From Lepidostoma basale (taxonomy: Eukaryota > Arthropoda > Insecta > Trichoptera > Lepidostomatidae): 64,000 nt of DNA. The notes beneath the pieces were generated by a model. It was not told where the DNA came from, did not search any database, and saw only the letters and a list, made by a program, of their open reading frames with translations. The position numbers were made by a program, and so were the translations under genes. Shown one piece after another: positions 42,165-52,535 of this stretch (position 1 is the first letter of the stretch; each line of letters opens with the position of its first letter). The stretch is from the NCBI GenBank assembly GCA_022606425.2, contig JAHDVF020001552.1, positions 62,001-126,000 of the forward strand, written 5' to 3'.

Positions 42165-42380
42165 CAAAATGTTGCGCATTGCTTGGACTGATATGGTCAG
42201 CAATATAAATGTTCTCCAGAGAGCTATAGCTAATAGGGAATTGTTGGGCAATATTAAAGCCCGTAAGGTGTTTTAAGGAGCGTTGAGAAGCTGTTTCGAT
42301 CTGCCAGGGACAGAAATGTTAACTCTTAAATGATAATCAACGTCGGGGGGACCTGATATGACACCGAAAAGAAAAAACTC
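42165..42380 (+). mobile_element. LINE gamma fragment
   Basis: GATATGGTCAGCAATATAAA, CTCCAGAGAGC, AATATTAAAGCCCGTAAGG, and AACGTCGGGGGGACCTGATA follow the gamma order. The centre is deleted. 42381-43190 shows no feature. Confidence 0.55.
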
Positions 42381-43194
42381 AAAAGCTCTCGTAGAATCGA
42401 GGGATAAAACAAAAAAAGAAAGAAGATTCCAAAAGCTCGGATATGAAGTCACCAACCGGCACTGGGACGCGAGTAATTCGTAGGCTGACATTTAAATATT
42501 TAATAACGTTTGCCTCAGACGATACTAAGCAGATTATGTTTTGATGGATTTCATCTTCGGGTACATGCTTTGAGAACGTCGCAGGAACATAATAAGTTCA
42601 GGAGGTACTCAACACTGATCAAAAATGTTCAGACGCGGTAAATTTCATGAAAAAATGTTTTCCTATATCGTTATGAAATATTCAAGCGAGTTCTCCGAAT
42701 AATGATATTCCTTATAAATAATGATAAGATTTCTCAATTTTATAAGCCCCTTATTTGAATGTGGAAAACACGTCTCTTTTAAATGAGTGTAAAATATTCT
42801 TACGTATTGTAGTAGTACCTGTATTTAAAATGTTACCGTTGTTCAATTATTTATTTTACTAAATAAACGAAGTACTTTCCCTATGCATACTATCATTATT
42901 ATTCCCACGTATAAAATAATATTAAATACATAGGAAAACTTACGTTGTATTATGAATCGTCCCTTGAAATGATGTAAAACTCGATGTAGATTCAATCAAT
43001 GATCGCTGTATAAGTTATTTAGAAGTATATACAATATAGTTATATAAAATCTTGGTACTGTACATCTTCAGTTAGTAGATATTTTAACAGCACTAGTGCG
43101 TTTATTGAATTGAGACAAAATTGAAACTGAAGGCTGTAACCATCTTCAAAATGTCGGATGAAGATGAAACTAAAATGAATTAATGATAAAAAAT

Positions 43195-43270
43195 ATGTAT
43201 TGTTTCTAAACAATGATGTAAAAATCCATATTAAATAATTTATACAAATGAAGATGTCCATTTTTTATGT
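43195..43270 (+). repeat. HH-A outer segment
   Basis: ATTGTTTCTAAACAATGATG, CCATATTAAATAATTTATAC, GAAGATGTCCATTTTTT. The rest of the arm is gone. 43271-44540 has no recognised feature. Confidence 0.5.
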
Positions 43271-44544
43271 CTTATTTATCGGCTGCCTCTCCATTTAATA
43301 TTACAACAGCAATTAAGGCTAACATTTTTTTTGATTTTTAGGCTAGAATGAAGTTGATTTGGACGTCTGTCGCGTTAAAACTTTAATTAGCATTTTGGGT
43401 ATGGCCACCCATGCATATTTTAAGTAAATCATCCCTAGAATACTCTTTGTAAATAAGTTGGACACGATGTTTAATCTTGTCGTCAAGTAATCTTCAAGTT
43501 TTGAAATTTTTTTCGAAGCGATAGCTTTTGTACTTTGCCCGAAATTCTTCCCGCAATTATTTGTAAATGGATAATGTTTTTATTTTTAAATATTATCGAG
43601 CGATATTACCTCGAGTTGTTTAAGAATAATTTGGGATTTTCGTTTAAAAAAACTATACACGAAAATTTTTCCAGTTACTTTAAGCTTGGACAACTTTCAT
43701 TTCGTATACATGCAGTTACACGCAGTATCATATCAGTACAATGTAACAATATTCCGATTTAAATATAGTCAATGCTCTGCCAAAACTAATAGGGCAAAAA
43801 AATTATACAAATGTATTGCGAAAGAAAGGTTATTTCATCCCAAGCGCTTCATGAACCTGAACCACTAGTATGCGGTATGACTAATTGCGATAATTCCGTA
43901 AATATTTATTATTGAAATTATCCCTCTTTTCGATATTCTCATAATGATTATGCTTTCAAAATATGAGGGGAAAAATAACGATATAAAAAAGAATGTTAAG
44001 GGTTTGCTCGCTTTAATTGCTTTACTTTGGAAAATATTATCAATCTTTAATATTATATTCATTATAAAAAGCTTTAAAATGTTACAGTATACAACACACT
44101 TGCTATTCATAAGAGCAGTCACTGGTAAGCGGGCAAACCATCTTCCAAGCGCCAGCTAAAAATCCGTTCACATAGGAGACCAAATGACGTTCAAACTGGG
44201 AATAACTTTTCAAGGAACAACAAATAAAATAATAAAATTGATTGTATTCATTTTCTTCTTATAATTTCAGTAAGTTAATAAGGAGAATTCGGATTTACAG
44301 AGTGATCAGGATTCCAATAATGATACTGACAGTACTCCAAGGTCTGAAAGACAAAAATTCATTGATTTGTGTAATATAACTTTCCATGTATGGCATCACC
44401 AACTAAGATATTAATAGTAATAGAGTAGACGATGCATACTTGTATCAATGTCTGTAATACGTCCAAATTATAAAAAAATTTGTGGAAAAAAGGAAAAAAT
44501 ATTTAATACTTTCGAAGATAATGAATTATTAAAAAAACTATGTT

Positions 44545-44705
44545 TTTTTAACTACTTCCACTTTTGTCTTTATTTTCACAGCGACTGGTATAGCCAGGAT
44601 CGCTGACATCGACCATGGCATAGACCAGTCTGTCGATGCTAGCGAGCCTGGCAAAACCGGACGCTCTAATACAAAAGTGGAAGTATTTAAAAATACCGTT
44701 TTATT
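44545..44705. mobile_element. Foldback-I element
   Basis: Arms ACTTCCACTTTTGTCTTTAT and its complement (ACAAAAGTGGAAGT), with inner CTGGTATAGCCAGGATCGCT and AGCGAGCCTGGC. The plus-strand inner part CTGTCGATGCTAGCGAGCC, GGCAAAACCGG is loosely hammerhead-like but lacks CTGANGA and GAAAC. Confidence 0.5.
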
Positions 44706-45004
44706 TTTATATTAATTTATAATTTTCTTCTATATCCATCACTTTGTATTGTGGATTCATATTTGAATACTTTCACTGTAATACTGTGTTTCAAAGCATG
44801 TTTGTGAAAATAAAATGTTTCCAAAATATTATTTAAATATTTTTTACTGTTTTGTATACTTAAAGACGAACATTCACTTAGATACATCAGTAAAATCGTA
44901 CGATTTCTTGACATGTTATCATTGGAATCTATGCAAATTTAGTGTTATCATATTTATATTATTTGTTTTGTCACTGGCAAGAAAGATGCCTTCACGTGAG
45001 GTTT

Positions 45005-45045
45005 TAACTTAACACTTGACTTCACTTATGTCAAGTGTTACCATG
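45005..45045. repeat. Small hairpin
   Basis: AACACTTGACTTC and the complementary TGTCAAGTGTTA form a stem of about 10 bp. Confidence 0.45.
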
Positions 45046-45228
45046 ATACTCAACATTACCTCGGCTAAACTTTCCGGCATAATGGCAAAATAATTAGGAA
45101 AGGTGATATGATATTTAGGACCATCACTAGAAGACCAACTTGGTATTGATACAAAGACGAAGTCAGCGGCGAATATTAAGATAATAATTACAGTAATTTT
45201 AGAGTGAGAGGTTGAAATAAATGCGTAC

Positions 45229-45331
45229 CTGCTGGCCGCCGCACTCCATGGCAGTCTCCTTGCTCGTACACCAGTAGCTTGAGCCCCAGACGCAATTCGA
45301 TTGCAAATTATTGGGGTGTTTCACCGAATTA
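45229..45331 (-). CDS. Saposin-A-type domain exon of a host gene (prosaposin-like)
   Basis: On the minus strand an acceptor (T-rich tract then ATAG, cut at 45331) opens 1 base plus 34 codons, ending at CAG with donor GTACGC below 45229. The peptide contains NCVWGSSYWCTSKETAMECG, which fits the saposin-A signature C-x-W-G-x-x-Y-W-C followed by A-x-x-C. In animals this small domain flanks the saposin-B domains of prosaposin-like precursors, lysosomal proteins that present lipids to hydrolases, and it is secreted or lysosomal. The next exon should bring the HC-x-x-x-V-W end of the domain; it was not found to the left in this window. Codon use is GC-rich compared with surroundings and the segment is not part of any repeat here. 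Which saposin-like gene it is cannot be said. Confidence 0.7.
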
Positions 45332-45469
45332 CTATAAAAAAATTAACAGCCCTATAGCGCACAATATGCTCCCTGATTATCATCATGAAAGTAGTACTTC
45401 AATCATGAAAGTAAAACATTTCAGAATACCGTTATTTAGTAGCACAGAGTAAAAAAGTAAATGAAGCAC

Positions 45470-45775
45470 AATTGAATAATATTTTCAAATTGTAGACGTA
45501 TAAAACACATGGAGGAAGAAAGGATGGTTAAAAAATTCGCTGGTGTTGTGAATGGAGTACGGAGACGAGGAAGACAAAAAGAAGAAGAAAACATGACAAG
45601 ACCAAATGAATCAGTTTTTGAAAGTCTCACATAATAGAAGTTGGAAGAATCGACGGGCTTGAATGACTCGCTGTAAGAATGTGGAGGAATATAGAGAGGG
45701 TGTCAGGATAGAGTAGTCTGGCGCTCCAGTCTTTCTGCCTACTTTTCAGGGGAAATGGCGTGATAGTTTGTTGTT
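45470..45775 (+). mobile_element. LINE alpha fragment, 3' end
   Basis: AAAACACATGGAGGAAGAAA, AAAATTCGCTGGTGTTGTGA, ATGGAGTACGGAGACGAGG, and GGGAAATGGCGTGATAGTTTG in alpha order; stops interrupt the frame. Confidence 0.65.
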
Positions 45776-45825
45776 GTGAAAAACTATGTATTATCACAAA
45801 ATTTTATTATACTTTAAACAAGTAT

Positions 45826-45853
45826 GCTTCGGGCCACAGACACCCTTCATCAG
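45826..45853 (-). ncRNA. Relic hammerhead-like motif
   Basis: CTGATGA, extra A, GGG...CCC stem, then GAAGCATAC instead of GAAAC. The core 5' half is intact; the 3' half differs. Flanking ACA and TGT could form stem I. Confidence 0.35.
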
Positions 45854-46159
45854 TGTAAAACTATTGACAAATGAAATTCATTTTTATTCAATTTTACTCA
45901 CAACACAACGTGATGGTGAATATATAAGAAATGAATTATATTTCACATTAACAATTCATGTTATTTTAATCGATCATAACTTTACAGACCCTTCAAATGA
46001 AGGCAAAATCCCATTACAAAATAAATGCTGAACATATTTATTCATGTGTGCACATTTGGAAGTCTTCATTTCACCTCAAAATAGTATTTTAGGTAAACGA
46101 ACCTGAGTTTAAGTGAATATATTAAAATCGCATATTAATTTACTAGCATCATTTGTTAG

Positions 46160-46395
46160 CGCCTTTCCCTGAACTATCCCCTCTATTATGTCATGCAGGA
46201 GACTCTCATTGCGCATTATTTATCCGATCCACCGGGCTCGCCTTTCTAAAAAGGATTGGACAAGTTGCCTCGGTACTACCTCAGATTCTGCAGAGAAAAT
46301 CGTCGTTTGTGATGTGGTCTCTCCAGGAAAGCCCTAAAACTCTTCTGTAGCACCGCATCTTAGAGGCCTCTAGTCTTTTTTATATCTTTTGGTTG
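46160..46395 (-). mobile_element. LINE fragment (C-terminal)
   Basis: Minus strand reads RLEASKMRCYRRVLGLSW-like text and FLERRARWI-like residues, a LINE C-terminal pattern, in broken frames. 45870-46150 has nothing recognised. Confidence 0.5.
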
Positions 46396-46595
46396 GGCGT
46401 CAAGTTTCGCATCAGAAAATTAGCTTAATTATTATTATCACAAAATCCTTTCAGAAAGGCATTCAAATGATAAAAAAATAATAAATACAATTTTAACTGA
46501 TTTACTTCATCTGTTTAAAAAAAACATTTTATTTGAATTAATATGATTTAAATACACTTACTATAAATTCGGATTTAAATAGGATCTTGTGGGAT

Positions 46596-46850
46596 AACTG
46601 TGACATGACAAGATACCTAAAAATAATGTTAGAATTAATATAAATTCTGCTATTGACTATGACACGATAAGATACCTAAAAATAATGTTAGAATTAAAAT
46701 AAATTCGAGGATTGCCTGTGACACAATAAGATACCTAATAATAATGTTAATTTTTTTTCGGTGACTTGACATGTGCCTTAAAAATAATGTTAAAATTAAA
46801 ATAAATTTAACAGTTGACTGTGACACGATTAGATACATAAAAATAATTCG
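46596..46850 (+). repeat. Tandem repeat of about 59-bp units
   Basis: Units beginning TGACAC/TGACAT, then AAGATACCTAAAAATAATG and TTAGAATTAAAATAAATTC recur at about 46601, 46660, 46719, 46762 (with a 16-base deletion) and 46821. Units differ by several substitutions, so it is an old array. Confidence 0.75.
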
Positions 46851-47039
46851 TATGAGAAGTATACTTTCTAGCGGTCATCTAAAAAAATACCAAAATCAAC
46901 TTTCTCAACTGTCGTTTTCTGTGTAATGTATTGCAGCTAAAAGTAGATTTTTAAAACACTTACTTAAAACCACGTCCAGGAGTATGATAAAATGAAGTTA
47001 GATGCTAATAAATACATAGAATATTTCATAAATATACTC

Positions 47040-47092
47040 ACAAAGAGAAACTGCTATGAATGCGAGTGCGTGCACGCTCCTGAGGAAAGCCA
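47040..47092 (-). CDS. Candidate signal-peptide exon of the same or another host gene
   Basis: On the minus strand ATG at 47092 (context TCGAAATGG) opens MAFLRSVHALAFIAVSL, a classic signal peptide core, and 52 coding bases end at a consensus donor GTGAGT. It lies 1.7 kb upstream of the saposin exon on the same strand. The phases do not match directly: this exon ends after one base of a codon, the saposin exon needs two. An alternative donor GTATAT four bases later would match; otherwise an exon is missing between them. Linking the two is therefore an inference. Confidence 0.5.
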
Positions 47093-47517
47093 TTTCGAAA
47101 ATATCAATGAGCAATCAATCGATTTAACTTATATACGAGTATGAGAATGTTTTGCAAAAGTAATTAATTTTCGAATTAAAATTTCTCATAACACAATTAT
47201 TGCGGAGATTGCAATTAAATTTATAAATGATTGCGTTCATGTAAAATATTTTATAGCTCTTCAGAAATAACATTTTTTTAATGAAATATTTATATTCGAA
47301 AATTCCCTTAGTGATAATTTAACAAACGAATTTGATGAGATTATTAAATGGTTATTTTTTAAATCTGATCATGATGACTTTACGTACCATAAAAGTATTT
47401 TTTTCAAAACCATACTTTTAAAGTTAATTTTTATAAATGTAAACTATACATTTCGAGTGTGGTCAGCTTCGAGTTTTAACCATTCTATTTCTGATGATTG
47501 ATCATGGAACTGTCATA

Positions 47518-48429
47518 TACGAGGTGTGGCAATTAAATTCCGAGAATTTAGTTGCTGCGTGCGAACCGGCAATACTACACGACTGGCGCGCATGCGCCTG
47601 GTTAGATAGATCCTTCCACTTAGTAGCGTGAAGTTTTCATGGTAATCGAGGGTCTGGTTCATTTTTTACGGGTGTTTTTCGGATACAAGTTTTTTAACTC
47701 GGTCGCAGAAATGACTAACTCAGTTTTCAAGCAACGTGTTGTGATCAGATTTTTGGTCGTAGCTGGTATAAAACCTGCAGAAATCCTACTAAAATTACGG
47801 CAGGCGTATGAAGATGAGTGTCTGTAGACACAAAGACAAAGCCTACAATGGGTGGAAGAGGGTGGGGAGCGCCCAACGAAAGCAAGGATGTCAAAATCAC
47901 GGCTGAAGGCAATGCTGATCATTTTCTTCGATATTCATGGCATTATTCACCGTGAATACGTTTCTGAGGGCCAGACAGTGACTGGAAAGTTCTATGTTGA
48001 AGTTTTGGAGCGGCTGCGACAGCGTGTTTTCCGTAAACAACCCGAATGGCTGGCTAATAACGCGCCGGCTCGTTTCTCTTTGATTTTGAGGGAATATTTG
48101 GCGAAAAAAAGTATCCCAACGTTACCGCATCCACCCTATAGCCCCAACTTGGCCCTCTGTGACTTCTTCTTGTTCCCTAAAATGAAGAGTCACCTCAAAA
48201 GAACCCATCATGGCAGTGTGGAGGCTGTCCAGGAGGCTGCGACCGTCGTCTTGAAAGGTTTAACTTTAGAGGACTATCAAGGCTGCTTCCAAACATGAAA
48301 GAAACATTGGAAACATTGTTCTGGGTTAGGAGGGGATGACTGTGAAGGCTGTTAAAAAAATTTGGTTGCTAACTTTATTTGCCTGTGTTTTATTTACAAA
48401 TTCTCGGAATTTAATTGCCACACCTCGTA
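47518..48429 (+). mobile_element. Deleted mariner-family element with intact terminal repeats
   Basis: Terminal inverted repeats of about 32 bp (TACGAGGTGTGGCAATTAAA...) occur at 47518-47549 and 48398-48429, flanked by TA at 47516-47517 and 48430-48431. Total 912 bp against about 1.3 kb usual for the family. The remnants of the transposase gene are listed separately. Confidence 0.9.
47711..48298 (+). pseudogene. Mariner transposase pseudogene
   Basis: ATG 47711 starts the helix-turn-helix part (FKQRVVIRFLVVAGIKPAEI), which stops at TAG 47825. The rest continues as VEEGGERPTKARMSKSRLKA, HREYVSEGQTVTGKFYVEVL, LPHPPYSPNLALCDFFLFP and ends at 48298. Compared with family members, the segment with the first catalytic Asp is missing, and the second (in the usual HHDNAPAH) is lost to a deletion in ANNAPARF. 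Only the third Asp, in CDFF, is kept, so the protein is not functional. 48440-48895 has nothing recognised. Confidence 0.85.
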
Positions 48430-48899
48430 TAAGTTTTACTTACTAAAATACTTAAATGTATGACGACGAAAAAAAAAACATATTAATTATTGTTTATCAA
48501 TTAATGAAAGATTTAAAAACACAGTTTTTATATGATCTTATAATTCAGCTTCTTCTTGGATAAGGCTTTTTGGTCTGTAATTCAAGTTCCTTCTGTGGAA
48601 GTGACTGCCAAATGTCTTTCTATTATTTCAATAATAATAAAAATATAAAACGCTGTTTATGGTATCGCAATTCGCATTTCGGTTATTCAAAATTATGATT
48701 TTTATATACTCAAATAATTTTATAGACCAATTTATCACATACTTTGTACGGAATTTTTAAATCTTCGTTCAAATCAAAGAAAAAAAATTAATAATTATAT
48801 TTTTAAAATTTGTAGATTTAAAAAAATAATGTATCCAAATATTATTGTACAACTCGAATATACATACATATAAATGTTGATTGTTTTATGAACATGAAA

Positions 48900-49130
48900 T
48901 AATTTAAATTTTTATTGTTTCATGAACAAAGATGCAGAACAAAATTTTAATAATTAATATCAATACAAAAAAAAAAATTCCATTCCTGGAAAAACTCTCG
49001 GAGATACTGGAGGGACCATGTAGCCAGAATGGATAGTGACAAACTCGCATACACAGCTACCCACCTAAGAGATGGAGGGACAGCTGGTCCTCATGATCCC
49101 AAGAAACATAATTTCTGTGCCACAGATCGT
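48900..49130 (+). repeat. HH-A outer segment followed by LINE scraps
   Basis: 48910-48960 resembles the outer end of HH-A (TTATTGTTTCATGAACAAAG). 48985-49130 holds LINE-like text (RRYWRDHVARMDSDKLAYTA), then CTGTGCCACAGATCGTCAGA, which recurs at 51628-51645. Confidence 0.45.
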
Positions 49131-49149
49131 CAGATCTATTAAAAAAGGA

Positions 49150-49325
49150 AAAAGAAAACATCTGTTTACTAGAATTTTTATTATAGTTTTTGTGGATTAC
49201 TTGTTTCGCCTGTTTAAGGCATTTTCAAATGTTACATATACATGCCTTTGACAAGCAAAACAAGTAATTCAAATAAATTATAATAAAACTTCTAGAAGCA
49301 GACATATATATTTGTTTTATTGATT
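49150..49325. mobile_element. HH-A/E-type foldback
   Basis: Left: ACATCTGTTTACTAGAATTT with a minus-strand motif at 49198-49228 (TTGAAAA, T, GCC stem, GAAAC, ACAAGT). Right: CATGCCTTTGACAAGCAAAA, CTTCTAGAAGCAGACA. The T3-A8 core state is seen again. Confidence 0.5.
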
Positions 49326-49785
49326 TAAAATGTGATATCGGATAAAAAGTATCAAATCGTGAAAAAGTATCACATTTAATTTTTTGATCGGCAGATTTTA
49401 CAAGAAAACGGCTTCCCCCATAAATTGATATTATCTTCATTACGGCGCCCATTTATTACAATATGTAACAGGGGAGGGAATCTGAGTTCATGTCAAGCGA
49501 TTTGCTCCAGTAATGGCATCGTTAGGAGACGCACTCCATCTTAGAAGGCTCTCTTACCGATCCCTTTCCGAGTTTTTTCAATGAATTTAAAATATTTGAA
49601 TACTGATGTTATCAAAACAAAAAGTTATCCTTAGACACAAAATTTTATAATAAAAATTAAGGAAACGATGCCTAGTATACGAGAAAACGATATATTTTTT
49701 TATTTCTAGCGTTGTACGACTACTTAATAACTTACCAACAAACCATATGAATAAATTATGGTTTTTGATATTCTGCATTATAACA

Positions 49786-50081
49786 GATGGTTTGGACATA
49801 TGGAAAGAATGAATGAAGAAAGAATGGTAAAAAAATTATATGTTAATGATGTAAACGGTACCAGAAATAGAGGAAGACCAAGGAAAACGTGGCACGATCA
49901 AATAAATCAAATATTGAATGTCGGCCATGGAGGAGTCAGAGAAATCGACGCGCGTGCATGACACGATGTATGAATGTTGAGGAAGCGAGAGAAATATGTC
50001 AGGAAAGAAAGGTGTGGCAGTCCATTCTTTCTGCCTACCCCTTCGGGGAGACGGCGTGATGGTTAGTTAGTTAGTTAGTTA
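49786..50081 (+). mobile_element. LINE alpha, 5'-truncated copy with target duplication
   Basis: 296 bp from RWFGHMERMNEERMVKKLYV to the GTTAG tail. Flanked by GCATTATAACA (49775-49785 and 50082-50092). The conserved RGRPRKTWHDQINQILN is intact in frame to 49961; a later shift breaks it. 49330-49740 has nothing recognised. Confidence 0.85.
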
Positions 50082-50255
50082 GCATTATAACATCACTTTA
50101 TTACACAATGTTTTGGATTGTTTTTATCTCCATTTAGCGTGCAAACTTATAATTTGTACACTAAAGACATGAAACTAACTGAATTATATTTTTGTGTAAA
50201 TACAATGTTATTCAAAAGTTATTCATGTGTGAATCCACAGCATTACGTGATGGCT

Positions 50256-50745
50256 ATTTAACCATAACGACATTTCCCCAGAGTGGTAGGCAAAGTGGAT
50301 AAGTGGATGGACCGCCACATTTTTTTTAAGGAACATAGAAGTTCCCGCCACATACCTTAGGCTGTTATAGGGCGTAGCGGCGCTCTTTTGTCAGCCTCGC
50401 TAGTACACTTCCTGGACCTGTCCCCGGTCCATCCGGGACTTACATTTAAATACGGCAACAACAAGGGGGTGCCAGACCACATTTAATCTACCCCATCTTA
50501 CCTCTATGCTTCGATGTACTTTATTGAATAAATAAGCATAATATATAATACATGAACATTTCAGAAACATTATACAAAATATAAAAAGAATTATACACCA
50601 CAGGAATATAAAGCGCCACATTGCTCAGTCCGGACATAATTTTCAAGATCCTCTACACTCATACATCGCTGGCTTTTCGATTTTTCCGACTTCGAATGTA
50701 GCCGCCTTAAGCAATAATTCATGTCATGTTTTTCTCGGCCGTCTT
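50256..50745 (-). mobile_element. LINE alpha fragment split by element P
   Basis: 50256-50321 is the 3' end (TAACCATAACGAC, AGTGGTAGGCAAAG, CCGCCACAT). 50614-50745 continues (TCCTCTACACTCATACATCG, TCATGTCATGTTTTTCTCGG). The insert at 50322-50613 separates them. Confidence 0.7.
50322..50613 (-). mobile_element. Element P (poly(A)-tailed retroposon), copy 1
   Basis: The poly(T) start followed by GGAACATAGAAGTTCCCGCC is the 3' end in reverse. It carries CCGGGGACAGGTCC-type GC-rich DNA and AAATACGGCAACAACAAGGG. Flanked by CGCCACATT at 50313-50321 and 50614-50622, so it inserted by target-primed integration into LINE alpha. No protein motif seen. Confidence 0.75.
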
Positions 50746-51069
50746 CGATAAGTGATGGTTATAATAGAAAATGAATTTTGTTCAATGCGAATCAAATTTT
50801 AGTGCATATTAGTCCAATTACATATGAATAAAATACATTCGATATTCAACGATTTACAATTCATAAAATCATTATCATATAATAAAACTAAGCACACAAT
50901 GTTTTTGATATTTAAATAGTAGAGAAGGTGTGTTTTTGAAATAAAAAGTCCTACCGGCCGGTGTTCGCCCGCCCACTTGTATTTTCTATTCAAATCTCTC
51001 GAGATCAACTCTTACTTTGGGGGTAAAATAAGTCGATCCAATATTTTGAGGGCCTATGTTTTTTTTTTT

Positions 51070-51325
51070 TGGAAAATCCTGGATACAAAGGGGGCAGGAT
51101 AGAGACGAGTAGAGGAAATTGGAAGAGGCCAATATCCAGCAGTGGAGGAAAGAAGACTAGCAAAGAAGAAGAAGAAGATGTTTTATTATTTTTTATTATT
51201 ATATTATATATTTACCATCTTTTAAAAATCGATGATTGTAGATGGTGACAGACTGATGACAGACTCACATATTCAGCCGTTTACGAAATTCTCTCCGGAC
51301 ACCGTCCACTTGGAAGACCGCCTAA
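51070..51325 (+). mobile_element. LINE fragments, C-terminal ends
   Basis: 51080-51180: ACAAAGGGGGCAGGATAGAG to AAAGAAGAAGAAGAAGATG, the end of a LINE protein with GAA tail. 51220-51325: GACAGACTGATGACAGACTC and CTTGGAAGACCGCC in similar style. 50750-51060 has nothing recognised. Confidence 0.45.
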
Positions 51326-51327
51326 GA

Positions 51328-51530
51328 CAGGGATGGTGAACGACGTACCCGTGGGTCACCCCGTGACCCGCGGGAGAAATTCAATACCGAATTCTGGGTC
51401 GTTTTCAGGGATATTTTTCGTCAGCGACCTTTTTTTATGGGCAAGTCTAAGAAAAGGAAAGGTCGCCGCCTAATTCTACTGACCGGAGGTCGCTGATGAG
51501 CTAGAAAAAAGGTCGCCATTGACTTCCTTC
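51328..51530. mobile_element. Possible hAT-like element end
   Basis: CAGGGATGGTGAACGACGTA followed by CCCGTGGGTCACCCCGTGAC looks like a CAGGG-type hAT terminus. The opposite end was not found, so the extent is a guess. Confidence 0.25.
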
Positions 51531-51643
51531 TAAATAAAAATGTGTACGGATGTTCATTTTTATGAAAACCAGCAATTTACAGCTGGCAAATTTGACCCAC
51601 TTTGCTATCCCATGAGACATGATTTCTGTGCCACAGATCGTCA

Positions 51644-51971
51644 TCATCATCATCACCAGCCGTCTGTCATCCACTGCTGAATGTAGGCCTCTTCCAAAGC
51701 ACGCCACTGCCCCCTATCTATTGCCACTACTATCCATCCATGTCCAGCAATCCTCTTCAGATCGTCGGTCCAGCGGGCAGGGGGGCGTCCAACTCTGCGG
51801 AATCCTGTACGCGGTCTACACTCCAGAACCCGTCTCCCCCATCGGCCGTCGGTTCTCCGACAGACATGGCCAGCCCATCGCCACTTAGAGCCACCTCAGT
51901 AACCTTGGTTTTAGGTTTAAGGTTATTCCAAGCATGGCTCTTTCCATGGCGCGTTGAGCGACCTCACCGAA
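51644..51971 (-). mobile_element. LINE fragment (epsilon family) with target duplication
   Basis: Minus strand encodes RRTDGRWGRRVLECRPRTGF, VGRPPARWTDDLKRIAGHGW and EEAYIQQW, the C-terminus of the protein, ending in a GAT repeat tail (CATCATCAT on plus). Direct repeats ATCGTCA occur at 51637-51643 and 51972-51978. It lies inside an older LINE scrap (CTGTGCCACAG, then GATCTATTAAAATAAG). Confidence 0.75.
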
Positions 51972-52094
51972 ATCGTCAGATCTATTAAAATAAGAAAACG
52001 AAATTGGTTGCAATGAAATAAAACGTTGTTTTTAACCATTTTAATATATGGCTTTACACCTTCATTATCGGGAGAACGATATAAACCTATCCCT

Positions 52095-52126
52095 ATGATG
52101 AAGTTATAAAGACTTTGAAACATGTC
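52095..52126 (+). ncRNA. Weak hammerhead-like motif
   Basis: ATGATGA, a 4-bp stem (AAGT with ACTT), GAAAC, ACATGT, C. Position 3 is A and stem I does not form. Listed as a relic. Confidence 0.3.
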
Positions 52127-52149
52127 GAAATAATTAATACTAATGCAAA

Positions 52150-52300
52150 TATATGTTTTTTATAAGTTTTCTTATATTTTAGGGAATGATATGTTTCGCT
52201 TAACAGAGGCATTATCAAATTAAACCTTTAACAGCGAATAATGTGATTTAGAAACTTCTAAAACTTCTTAAAAACAAACGCTTTCATTCGTATTATTTAA
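52150..52300. mobile_element. HH-A foldback, one motif kept
   Basis: Minus-strand motif at 52188-52218: TTGATAA, T, GCCTC stem, GAAAC, ACATAT, C. The right arm keeps TTTAGAAACTTC and GCTTTCATTCGTATT. Confidence 0.5.
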
Positions 52301-52439
52301 TAACAATTATAATATTACTAAGCGAATTGTAAGACTCCGTTATGAATTATATTGTGAAACTCGATTGTTATGTGTCGATCGTAAACGCGATTGCTTGTTC
52401 GGTTTTACGGTAAATTTTTATTTCTTTATAAAAATAGGT

Positions 52440-52535
52440 AAACACTAGTTTCATATTTGAATTCTAAAACTCTTTGAGAATGCCCTCGCACGGCGAAACA
52501 AATTTGTAAATAGTGTTTATATATTTTTATAAAAA
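52440..52535 (+). mobile_element. HH-E repeat
   Basis: AACACTAGTTTCATATTTGAA, motif, AATAGTGTTTATATA. Motif at 52474-52508: TTGAGAA, T, GCC/GGC short stem, GAAAC, ACAAATTTGT palindrome, A. Same core as at 28.8 kb and 57.1 kb. 52540-53200 has nothing certain. Confidence 0.5.

Noticed and set aside
43280..44540. Open frames at 43.5-44.2 kb as exons downstream of the saposin exon
   Set aside because: No saposin-B cysteine pattern on the minus strand and no convincing splice sites.
46596..46850. CRISPR-like array
   Set aside because: Units are diverged direct tandem repeats without unique spacers, in a eukaryotic setting.
47488..47512. CTGATGA near 47490 upstream of the mariner
   Set aside because: No GAAA partner and no stem; chance match.
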